Part shown: one piece after another, positions 1 to 5,500 of the stretch
Layout of the letters: each line of letters starts with the position of its first letter
How positions within the stretch are numbered: position 1 is the stretch's first letter
NCBI GenBank assembly: GCA_009775195.1
Contig: VSPF01000175.1
Span: 1-5,512, forward strand
Reading direction: 5' to 3'
Source of the DNA: Muribaculaceae bacterium
GTDB taxonomy: Bacteria; Bacteroidota; Bacteroidia; Bacteroidales; Muribaculaceae
Length of the DNA: 5,512 bases
Notes under the pieces: generated by a model
Told to the model about the DNA's origin: nothing
The model's database searches: none
Seen by the model: only the letters and a program-made list of their open reading frames with translations
Program-made: the position numbers and the translations under genes

Positions 1-633
1 ACCCCATGACGGGCCCCATCCCCACGAGAGGTCAAACCAAGGGTCGAACCCCCAGCTTATAGACCAGTACGGACGGTATGAGGGCCAGCCCCAAGAATAG
101 TATGGCCAGGTGTTCCATCCCCACGAATTCCAAGGATTGTAGTTCCAGGCATACGATGCCGGCTCGATGGAATTGATTACATAGACATTGATGTCTTGCT
201 GAGAGGGGGTGGAGTAGTAGTAATCCATCAGTGCGGTGTCGCCTGAATTGATTACCACGTCGGGGTTATGGTATCTTTCGATACGCCGGGTGTAGTTGAA
301 ATCGGCCTGCTCGGGCGAGTTTTTAGCGGAAGTCTCGGCCGCACCACGCCGATTGTAGGCGTCAACATCCATCTGTAGCGGGCGCGAAGCCGAGGTCGAG
401 TATTTGTCGGCAGATTCGAAATCGTCGTAATAGCGGCGCGAAGACTGCTCAGAAGCAGCCTGGCGTACGGCCTCGTCGCGACGACGTTGTATTTCCTGTG
501 CCTGTTTTTTCTGCTCCTTAGCGGCGCGCGAAGGCGAGTAGTACAGATCATCGTCATAGTCCTGGGCGGTCGCCTGGCTTAAGACCGAGGCAACAGTCAG
601 GAATAGAGTAAGAGCGAGGGTGATCTTTTTCAT
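1..633 (-). CDS. Secreted aromatic-rich protein of unknown function, 3' end outside window
   Basis: The frame is open for 211 codons from the ATG at 633 to the left edge, so the C-terminus is missing. I do not recognise a named family. Residues 1-23 form a signal peptide: MKK, a hydrophobic core, then a likely signal peptidase I site (ATA|QD), so the product is exported to the periplasm or beyond. Residues 35-60 are charged and Lys/Arg/Gln-rich, probably a short helix. Residues 61-155 are polar and contain a DVDAYNRRG segment. From residue 161 the composition changes sharply: 13 Trp and 6 Tyr in the last 51 residues, mixed with Gly, Pro and Ser (for example WGWNTWPYYSWGW). Such tails occur in some uncharacterised Bacteroidales envelope proteins (recalled, not searched). 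The ATG follows a promoter at 707-714 with about a 65-nt leader. The gene appears to be its own transcription unit. Confidence 0.85.
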   Translation of the reverse strand, partial: MKKITLALTLFLTVASVLSQATAQDYDDDLYYSPSRAAKEQKKQAQEIQRRRDEAVRQAASEQSSRRYYDDFESADKYSTSASRPLQMDVDAYNRRGAAETSAKNSPEQADFNYTRRIERYHNPDVVINSGDTALMDYYYSTPSQQDINVYVINSIEPASYAWNYNPWNSWGWNTWPYYSWGWPSYRPYWSISWGFDPWFDLSWGWGPSWG

Positions 634-706
634 CGTTGCGTATTTTTTGTGATAGTTTTTACCTTATTAGACGTGCAATCGTGCGCACGGTTTAATCTTT
701 CTTTGG

Positions 707-714
707 CAAATATA
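707..714 (-). promoter_or_regulatory. Bacteroidetes -7 promoter element for the secreted-protein gene
   Basis: On the minus strand this reads TATATTTG, an exact match to the Bacteroidetes sigma-ABfr -7 consensus TAnnTTTG. A TTTTTG (complement of 738-743) lies 23 nt upstream and could serve as the -33 element, although the usual spacing is about 19-21. Transcription would start near 700, leaving a leader of about 65 nt before the ATG at 633. Confidence 0.65.
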
Positions 715-775
715 CGCTATTTTATTGTCACTTCGCGCAAAAAGCGATGTTTTTAACAATTTTATATACCTATGT

Positions 776-816
776 CATAAAATAGCCGGATGGACAGTGT
801 GTGGCCACCCGGCTAT
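776..816 (-). terminator. Rho-independent terminator after the HdeD-like gene
   Basis: ATAGCCGG (782-789) pairs with CCGGCTAT (809-816) in an 8-bp perfect stem. After one mismatch, TGG/CCA adds three more pairs. On the minus strand the hairpin is followed directly by TTTTATGA, a short U-tract. It lies about 50 nt past the HdeD-like stop codon and before the next promoter, as expected for a terminator. The right side of the hairpin includes the 8-bp palindrome GTGGCCAC (801-808). A small CCC-TTTC-GGG hairpin (818-827) sits just before it in the transcript. Confidence 0.7.
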
Positions 817-866
817 GCCCTTTCGGGTGAATCACAGGTTAGGAGCAATATTGTGAGTATCGAGCC

Positions 867-1418
867 TTATTTTTCTACGGGTTTCATCTCGTAGGCGGCA
901 ATGGCCACTGTGAAACCCCAGTAAATGAAGGCGATAGAGGTGAGGAACGATACCATGAGCATGTCGCTTACCCAGCCAGCCTCGAGGAAGAAGAAACCGA
1001 TAAGGCAGAGCAGAATGCCGTTGACGATGCCGAGCCACCAGTATTTAGCCCTGCGCCCCGCACCGGCACCGATAAATGCCTCGAGACCCCAGAAGATAAA
1101 TATTATCGCGAGGAAATAGGGGAATACCATTTCGGAAAGGATGACGCTGCGCACAAGCATAAAGCCGATAAACATGTCGATGACGCCACCGGCAATCCAC
1201 CATCCCCATCCTTTTGCGTGGTCGGGGCCTGCGGCGACACATAATTGTACTATGCCGGCAAGGACGAGCAGCCAGCCGAAAATCTGCGACGCAACTGCAT
1301 AGCCGGCTTCAGGCCAAAACCAATAAGTGAAACCGCCGATTACGAGCAGGATACCGATAATCAAGACAACCCACCACAGGCGCGACTGTCCGAGATAATT
1401 CACATTGATAGGTTTCAT
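867..1418 (-). CDS. HdeD/DUF308-like six-helix inner-membrane protein
   Basis: A 183-residue, very hydrophobic protein with about six membrane helices (roughly residues 14-34, 40-61, 70-90, 97-118, 125-146 and 150-176) and only short loops. Length, helix number and the internal repeat of Gly/aromatic helix ends (GWLLVLAGIVQL, FIFWGLEAFIGA, FIYWGFTVAIAAY) fit the HdeD/DUF308 family. E. coli HdeD is an acid-stress membrane protein of unknown mechanism; a stress role here would be extrapolation. The start is ATG at 1418 and the stop is TAA. It lies 196 nt after ridA with an inverted repeat between them, and it has its own terminator, so it is probably a separate unit. I see no good TAnnTTTG element upstream, so its promoter is unresolved. 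The family call is by appearance, without a search. Confidence 0.8.
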   Translation of the reverse strand: MKPINVNYLGQSRLWWVVLIIGILLVIGGFTYWFWPEAGYAVASQIFGWLLVLAGIVQLCVAAGPDHAKGWGWWIAGGVIDMFIGFMLVRSVILSEMVFPYFLAIIFIFWGLEAFIGAGAGRRAKYWWLGIVNGILLCLIGFFFLEAGWVSDMLMVSFLTSIAFIYWGFTVAIAAYEMKPVEK

Positions 1419-1532
1419 AGTGAGTAAGAGTTAAAACGTTATTGAGTGTTATATTCTTTTTTATGAATTTATAACAATCGACAACGTAAATAAGTTGGGG
1501 CGGCAGGGGGTATTTGTGAATGTTTTTTAGGG

Positions 1533-1596
1533 CGGTCAGGGTCGTTAAAGTCATTAAGGCCGCCACGGACTTCAATGCCCATGGCGACCTTAATGA
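1533..1596. repeat. Inverted repeat with 9-nt repeat units after ridA
   Basis: The arms 1551-1565 and 1582-1596 are complementary at 14 of 15 positions (TCATTAAGGCCGCCA against TCATTAAGGTCGCCA when both are read outside-in), with a 16-nt loop at 1566-1581. Beside the left arm the plus strand shows imperfect 9-nt units: CGGTCAGGG (1533-1541), TCGTTAAAG (1542-1550) and TCATTAAGG (1551-1559). The element starts 18 nt past the ridA stop. On the minus strand it could fold in the ridA mRNA 3' end, but no U-tract follows, so it is not a classical terminator. It could be a dispersed extragenic repeat, an mRNA-stabilising structure or a Rho-associated 3' end. Confidence 0.7.
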
Positions 1597-1614
1597 TGAT
1601 TTTGACTCTATTTA

Positions 1615-1989
1615 TTAACGGATGGCGATTACCTCGACTTCGACGAGTACGCCTTTGGGGAGTTCGCGCACGGCGACTGCCGAGCGGGCTGGATAGGGCT
1701 CGTTGAAATGGGCGGCGTAGACGGCGTTCATTGCGGCGAAGTTGGCCATGTCGCTGAGGAAGACGGTGGTCTTGACGACGTTGTCGGTGGTGAGGCCGGC
1801 CTCGGCGAGGATTGCCTCGACATTGCGCATAGCCTGTTCGCTCTGGGCCTCGATGCCTTGGGGAATGTTGCCCGTGGCGGGGTCGATAGGTATCTGGCCC
1901 GAAGCGTATACGAACGAGCCTGTGTCGATGGCCTGGCTGTAGGGGCCGATGGCTCCGGGAGCCTTGGCGGTAGCGATTACTTTTTTCAT
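1615..1989 (-). CDS. ridA: RidA family enamine/imine deaminase
   Basis: A 124-residue protein, full length for the family (E. coli RidA has 128). RidA hydrolyses reactive 2-aminoacrylate and related enamine/imine intermediates made by PLP enzymes, protecting other PLP enzymes in the cytosol; the family works as a homotrimer. Visible family motifs are APGAIGPYSQA (residues 10-20), YASGQIPIDP (29-38), VVKTTVFLSD (71-80), PARSAVAV (100-107) and VEVEVIAIR at the end. Tyr17, Arg102 and Glu117 align with E. coli Tyr17, Arg105 and Glu120 of the active site, so the enzyme should be active. The ATG at 1989 overlaps the yihY TGA in ATGA, which fixes the start and suggests translational coupling. The link to a YihY-type membrane protein has no obvious metabolic logic. 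An in-frame extension upstream exists but has no homology and only reads through yihY. Confidence 0.95.
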   Translation of the reverse strand: MKKVIATAKAPGAIGPYSQAIDTGSFVYASGQIPIDPATGNIPQGIEAQSEQAMRNVEAILAEAGLTTDNVVKTTVFLSDMANFAAMNAVYAAHFNEPYPARSAVAVRELPKGVLVEVEVIAIR

Positions 1990-3362
1990 TTTTGTGCAGT
2001 ATTTAGGTTTGGTATGTTGTCGATTAGCGATGCTACGGTGATGTTGTCGGCCACGTCGGCGTATGCTTTGTCGAGCTTGTCGAAGGCCTGGAGCACTTTG
2101 GGGAAGTTTTTGGAGAAATTGGTGATGAAGTCTGACGAGCCGAGATTGTAAAGTCCGTGTCTTAGTTCTCCGAGGGTTAGCTGCGCCGGGTCGATGGCGA
2201 GCTGGAAACCGTATACGTCTTTTTGGTCGGCAACCAACACGCGGTTGCAGATGCCGGCGGCGCACAGGCGGTCGGTGACGGTGGTAACGAGTCGTGCCGG
2301 CAGCTCGAAATTGTCCATTAGGTCACGCGCCGATGCCGGGCCGAGGCGGTGGACAAAACGGTAAGCTATGGCGGCTGTTATGGCGACAGTGACTTTGTCG
2401 CGGTAGTGTTGCGAGATAGACCCGACTTCGCGGTCGAGAGAAAATGCGAAAACATTTTGCGACGAATAGCATATTACCGCACCGGCGAGGCATATTACCC
2501 ATGCCAACTGCATCCATAAAAGCAGGAGGGGGATAAATGCGAATGAGCCGTAGATGGCGTTGTAGCGCGTGACATATAGCGTGCCGGTGACAAAAAGCCA
2601 TTGTAGCACGAGGAAGCCGATGCCCGATATGCAGCCAGATATGAAAGCGTTTTTAAATTTTACCTTGGTGTTGGGGATGAGCATGTAGACGGCTGTGAAG
2701 AAGAGGAATGTCATGAGGCACTGCGCCCCTTCGAGCAGCCACGAAATCACCGGCGTCATGAAGTCGAAGTGAAATATGGCGTTGAGGGTAGAACTGAGCA
2801 GCAGCGATATGCCGCTGGCGCATATCATGAGCACGGGCAGTATGAGGAGCATGGCGGTGTAGTCGCTGAGCTTACGCCATATACTGCGGCCGCCTTTCTG
2901 GCCCCAAATGAGGTTGAATGTGTCTTCGACGTTGCCAAGGAGCGATATGAGTGTCCACAACAGGAATACTATGCCCACGCCGACAAAGACGCCCTCGGAG
3001 GTCTGCTGTAGGTATGAGTTGATAAAGTTCATGGCATAGTTGATGGCGACATGCTGCGCCGGGAAAAGCTGGTAGAGTTCGTCCTGGAGCACTTGCTGCA
3101 TACCAAATCCGCGACCTATGGCAAGAAGCAGAGCGAGGGCGGGCACGACGGCAAGCATGGTGCGGTAGGTAAGGGCGCACGCCTGGGTCTGGATGTCGCG
3201 GTTGAAGAATGAATTGACTGACAGGTTGAGGGTGCGCAGTACATTGAGCCACCACGTGCGCCGTGGGTCGCTCCAGATGCCTGTGGTCAGGTAGTTGTAG
3301 AGCGATACGGCCTTTTCGACGAAGGCGTTTCGGGGCTTGGTATCGGTATTTCGGTCGGTCAT
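1986..3362 (-). CDS. YihY/BrkB family inner-membrane protein
   Basis: A 458-residue member of the YihY/UPF0761 (BrkB) family, once misnamed ribonuclease BN. Its molecular role is unsettled. About six membrane helices are visible near residues 68-86, 125-143, 168-190, 212-230, 238-262 and 273-298. Family landmarks are ALTYRTMLAVVPALALL (63-79) and YNAIYGSFAFIPLLLLW (267-283). A soluble tail of about 150 residues follows the last helix. Within it, residues 320-400 (for example ITAAIAYRFV, then ASARDLMDNFELPARLV) look like a winged-helix fold, common in longer members of the family; this is inferred from pattern only. The start is ATG at 3362, about 34 nt after the start site expected from the promoter at 3403-3410. 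The gene ends in the ATGA that starts ridA. The 49-nt gap and internal promoter suggest it can be expressed apart from the upstream genes. Confidence 0.9.
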   Translation of the reverse strand: MTDRNTDTKPRNAFVEKAVSLYNYLTTGIWSDPRRTWWLNVLRTLNLSVNSFFNRDIQTQACALTYRTMLAVVPALALLLAIGRGFGMQQVLQDELYQLFPAQHVAINYAMNFINSYLQQTSEGVFVGVGIVFLLWTLISLLGNVEDTFNLIWGQKGGRSIWRKLSDYTAMLLILPVLMICASGISLLLSSTLNAIFHFDFMTPVISWLLEGAQCLMTFLFFTAVYMLIPNTKVKFKNAFISGCISGIGFLVLQWLFVTGTLYVTRYNAIYGSFAFIPLLLLWMQLAWVICLAGAVICYSSQNVFAFSLDREVGSISQHYRDKVTVAITAAIAYRFVHRLGPASARDLMDNFELPARLVTTVTDRLCAAGICNRVLVADQKDVYGFQLAIDPAQLTLGELRHGLYNLGSSDFITNFSKNFPKVLQAFDKLDKAYADVADNITVASLIDNIPNLNTAQK

Positions 3363-3402
3363 ATACTTACAAACGCTTCACGGGGACGAAACGTTTGCTT
3401 TG

Positions 3403-3410
3403 CAAATATA
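3403..3410 (-). promoter_or_regulatory. Bacteroidetes -7 promoter element for yihY-ridA
   Basis: The minus strand reads TATATTTG, an exact TAnnTTTG -7 match, in the gap between the small gene (stop at 3412) and the yihY ATG (3362). The predicted start of transcription is near 3396. No good TTTG lies at the normal -33 distance; the corresponding bases fall in the last codons of the small upstream gene. The 9 bases GCAAATATA on the plus strand are identical to those at the promoter at 707-714. Confidence 0.6.
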
Positions 3411-3411
3411 C

Positions 3412-3636
3412 TCAAAAAAATTCAAGCACGGGCTTTTTGAGCAAATCTTTATGAGTGGTGACTCGTATTGTGCCCGAATGAAAGGCGGTAGAGTGTGTTT
3501 CCCGGTCAAATTTTTTGACCGCCACGTGCCACCCGTCGCTTGTGTGCGTGACGGTGAGCACGGCGAGGGTGTACTCGTTGCCGTCGACGATTACGCGGTG
3601 TGCCAGCCAGCGGCACGTGTCATCTGACGGTGTCAT
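3412..3636 (-). CDS. Small hypothetical protein, overlaps DUF4296 gene
   Basis: A 74-residue protein of a family I do not recognise. It has no signal peptide and no membrane helix. The sequence suggests a small beta-rich domain: alternating stretches at about residues 14-31 (HRVIVDGNEYTLAVLTVT), 35-42 (GWHVAVKK) and 56-60 (TIRVT), then a lysine-containing end KDLLKKPVLEFF. I chose the ATG at 3636, which overlaps the 3' end of the DUF4296 gene by 17 nt. A TTG at 3654 would add six residues but is less likely. Support for a real gene comes from its fit in the chain of overlapping operon genes, an uninterrupted frame exactly filling the space to the yihY promoter, and protein-like composition. 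The function is unknown. Confidence 0.7.
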   Translation of the reverse strand: MTPSDDTCRWLAHRVIVDGNEYTLAVLTVTHTSDGWHVAVKKFDRETHSTAFHSGTIRVTTHKDLLKKPVLEFF

Positions 3637-4441
3637 TTGCAATGGTGTCGGCAATCTCGACGGGGTCGTTGAATTTTTGGAGCGAGTTGGTATATGGGCG
3701 CGTGTAACCCATCGGGTTGATGCGTCGGCGCACGAGCGAGATACTGTCGAGCCTCAGCTCTGTGCCGGGGCGGTTTTTGGCCGACAGGTAGCCGAATAGC
3801 CGCGTGGGTGTGCGCGTGGAGTCGGTCTGTAGCGACAGTTCTTTCCATCCGCCACCGTCGGGCGATTCGTAGTGCCACTCTACCGAGCCGTCGGCATATT
3901 CGATGCCCATGAGCCACTCGAGCCTTTCGTCGACGTTGAAGAATTTAGCTCGCCAGGCATAGGCGTCGCCGCGCTCCCAGTTGGGGTCGCGGCCGAAGCT
4001 GAAGCTGATGATGCGCGAGGGCAGGCGGTCGTTGATGCTGATAAAGCGTGCATTGGGCCATACGTCGACCGAGTCGCCGGCGATAGACAGGGCGTTGTCG
4101 GCGGCTATGCGGTTGCCGGTCTCAATGAGGCGGTGCTCGAGGATTTCGATGGTCTTGTCGTAGACCTCCATGTAGTATTTTATGTTACGTCCATACCAGG
4201 CAGTCGACGAATCGACCTGGGCCGAGTTTACGCCGTGACGGCGGTAAACCGACTGGCGCATGAGCAATTTGAGCGAGTCGGTGTTATATGACGAATGGTT
4301 CATCTCGACGACGGCCTCGGCGGTATGTATATCGGCCATTAGAGCCGCCATATCGTCGGGTTGAATGACGTCGGAGGGCACCTTTTTGCACCCGACGGCG
4401 AGCAATATGCTAATCAGCAGTATCCTTGCGAGGTTTTTCAT
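3620..4441 (-). CDS. DUF4296 domain lipoprotein
   Basis: A 273-residue predicted lipoprotein. Residues 1-17 are a type II signal peptide (MKNLARILLISILLAVG) and the lipobox LAVG|C puts the lipidated cysteine at residue 18. Residues about 21-105 fit the DUF4296 domain of Bacteroidetes: KVPSDVIQPDDMAALMADIHTAEA, then a YRRHGV segment (66-71) and a helical YYMEVYDKTIEILEHRL. The remaining C-terminal part, about residues 115-273, is polar with strand-like stretches (FISFSFGRD-like, WHYES, GYLSAK) and I cannot assign it. It is probably anchored in the outer or inner membrane, facing the periplasm. The ATG at 4441 lies 32 nt inside lspA, so the two genes are likely coupled, and LspA would process this very protein. 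Its function is unknown. Confidence 0.88.
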   Translation of the reverse strand: MKNLARILLISILLAVGCKKVPSDVIQPDDMAALMADIHTAEAVVEMNHSSYNTDSLKLLMRQSVYRRHGVNSAQVDSSTAWYGRNIKYYMEVYDKTIEILEHRLIETGNRIAADNALSIAGDSVDVWPNARFISINDRLPSRIISFSFGRDPNWERGDAYAWRAKFFNVDERLEWLMGIEYADGSVEWHYESPDGGGWKELSLQTDSTRTPTRLFGYLSAKNRPGTELRLDSISLVRRRINPMGYTRPYTNSLQKFNDPVEIADTIANDTVR

Positions 4442-5066
4442 CTTCGAGCGAGTGCTCCATCATGTTGAAATAGAAGAGCACTATTGATATCATGCCCACG
4501 CTGATAGCGACGTCGGCAATGTTGAATACGGGGTCGAAAAACGAGAACACCTTGCCTCCGATTACGGGGAGCCACGCGGGCCAGGTGAATGAGAAAAGTG
4601 GGAAGTAGAGCATGTCGACTACCAGTCCCTGGAAGATGCCTCCGTAGCCGTCGCCCCATGGCACGAGCTCGGCTGTCATCGGCGGGTAGGGGTTGGTGAA
4701 TATTTCGCCATAGCATACGCAGTCGATGATGTTGCCAAATGCACCGGCGGCAATGAGGGCTATGCTGACCATATAGCCCATGGGGAGCCATGCCCGACGG
4801 CATAGCTGGCGTATATACCAGACGAGGAATCCGAAGAGCCCTAACCGGAGGAAGGTGAGGACATGTTTGTTGAGGAAGTCGAGCCCGAAGGCCATGCCGT
4901 TGTTCTGCACGAAGTGCAGGTGGAACCACGACGTGATTTCGTAGTCCTCGTTGATATAGAAGTGGGTCTTAATCCACACCTTGAGTAACTGGTCGGCGGC
5001 AATCACCGCAATGATGATAGACCATGCCGTCCAAGCCAGCAGCGTGCTGCGATTTTTAGTTGGCAT
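4410..5066 (-). CDS. lspA: Lipoprotein signal peptidase (signal peptidase II)
   Basis: LspA is the inner-membrane aspartyl protease that cuts the signal peptide from diacylglyceryl-prolipoproteins just before the lipidated cysteine. Conserved blocks appear in order: DQLLK (Asp25), FVQNNGMAFG (52-61), GAFGNIIDC (108-116), VVDMLYF (Asp151) and FNIADVAISVG (Asp185). Asp151 and Asp185 are the expected catalytic pair. Four membrane helices are apparent (about 10-30, 68-87, 95-117 and 184-202). At 218 residues it is longer than the 164-residue E. coli enzyme. Most of the extra length is a loop of about 27 residues between GNIID and VVD and another of about 15 between the catalytic aspartates, plus a charged tail. 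I chose ATG 5066 because it sits in TGATG with the dksA-like stop; the TTG one codon earlier is unlikely. It overlaps the DUF4296 lipoprotein gene. Confidence 0.96.
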   Translation of the reverse strand: MPTKNRSTLLAWTAWSIIIAVIAADQLLKVWIKTHFYINEDYEITSWFHLHFVQNNGMAFGLDFLNKHVLTFLRLGLFGFLVWYIRQLCRRAWLPMGYMVSIALIAAGAFGNIIDCVCYGEIFTNPYPPMTAELVPWGDGYGGIFQGLVVDMLYFPLFSFTWPAWLPVIGGKVFSFFDPVFNIADVAISVGMISIVLFYFNMMEHSLEDEKPRKDTAD

Positions 5067-5446
5067 CAATGTTTGGGATTATTCTTTTCTTCGACGCATA
5101 GGGTGGCATGGGGTACGGCCCTGAGTCGTTCTTTGGGAATTAGTTTTCCGGTTGCTCGGCATATGCCGTAGGTCTTGTTGTCGATGCGGGTCAGGGCGGC
5201 TTTGAGGTGGTTGATAAATTGAAGCTGCCTTTCTGCCAGCCGCGCGGTGGCCTCGCGCTCGAGGGTGTTGGCCCCTTCTTCGAGGGCTTTGAAGGTGGTA
5301 GAGGTATCGGATGTGCCGTTGCCGTCGTCGGCGCGCAGCGAGGCGACAAGCTCGTCGTAGAGAGCAGTGGCATTGGCTATTTTGGTGAGTATCAGTTGGC
5401 GGAATTCTTCAAGTTCTTCGTCGCTGTATCTTACTTGTTCGCTCAT
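5066..5446 (-). CDS. DksA/TraR-family RNA polymerase-binding regulator with degenerate zinc finger
   Basis: A 126-residue cytosolic protein. Residues about 8-90 are helical and would form the coiled coil that family members insert into the RNA polymerase secondary channel. The C-terminal block YGICRATGKLIPKERLRAVP (93-112) is the DksA/TraR zinc-finger signature. Of the four zinc cysteines only the first of each pair remains: C96-x2-T99 and C117-x2-E120. Classical zinc binding is therefore unlikely, as in the C/T/C/A pattern I recall for Pseudomonas DksA2. The DxxDxA motif at the coiled-coil tip of E. coli DksA has no clear match; the tip region is rich in D, G, S and T (residues 40-51). By family it should modulate transcription initiation, perhaps with ppGpp. 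It is first in the operon in this window and its TGA overlaps the lspA ATG by one base. Confidence 0.9.
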   Translation of the reverse strand: MSEQVRYSDEELEEFRQLILTKIANATALYDELVASLRADDGNGTSDTSTTFKALEEGANTLEREATARLAERQLQFINHLKAALTRIDNKTYGICRATGKLIPKERLRAVPHATLCVEEKNNPKH

Positions 5447-5467
5447 GATATTTGAATATGTGGCCGT

Positions 5468-5500
5468 GGGGGGGGGGTATAACCCCCCCCGCCGGGGGTT
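5468..5500. repeat. Poly-G/poly-C palindrome upstream of the dksA-like gene
   Basis: The plus strand has a run of 10 G (5468-5477), TATAA, 8 C (5483-5490), GCC, then 5 G and TT. The inner arms 5470-5477 and 5483-5490 pair perfectly over 8 G-C pairs with a 5-nt loop. The same C-run with its flanking AA (5481-5487) can instead pair with GGGGGTT (5494-5500), so two exclusive hairpins exist. The element lies 22 nt before the dksA-like ATG. It lacks a U-tract in the minus direction, so it is a poor terminator for an upstream gene. No TAnnTTTG promoter is visible between it and the ATG. Confidence 0.75.

Noticed and set aside
252..557. 101-codon minus-strand frame at the left end
   Set aside because: It is Arg-rich and overlaps the signal-peptide-bearing secreted protein frame, which has a promoter and continues to the edge.
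1419..1540. Promoter for the HdeD-like gene
   Set aside because: The best minus-strand candidate, TACGTTG, lacks a full TAnnTTTG match and has no -33 partner; too weak to annotate.
1309..1575. 88-codon minus-strand frame in the ridA-HdeD gap
   Set aside because: It starts in the 9-nt repeat, giving an artificial MTLTTLTAL-like stretch, and then runs into the HdeD-like gene out of frame; no sign of a real protein.
1551..1596. Inverted repeat as a classical intrinsic terminator of ridA
   Set aside because: The stem is strong, but neither strand has a U-tract directly after it, so it is listed as a repeat instead.
1708..2151. 147-codon plus-strand open frame over ridA and the yihY end
   Set aside because: It is antisense to two confidently identified genes, and its Gly/Val/Asp-rich translation shows no family features; it is a by-product of GC-rich codons.
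1990..2265. N-terminal extension of ridA by 92 codons
   Set aside because: RidA homology begins exactly at the ATG at 1989. The extension is Arg/Pro/Gln-rich read-through of another frame of yihY.
3872..4291. 139-codon plus-strand open frame opposite the DUF4296 gene
   Set aside because: The minus-strand frame has a lipobox and a recognisable domain. The plus-strand translation is low-quality Val/Gly/Ala-rich sequence with no promoter.
4438..4929. 163-codon minus-strand frame within lspA
   Set aside because: It is out of frame with LspA, Arg/Pro/His-rich, and a shadow of the real gene.
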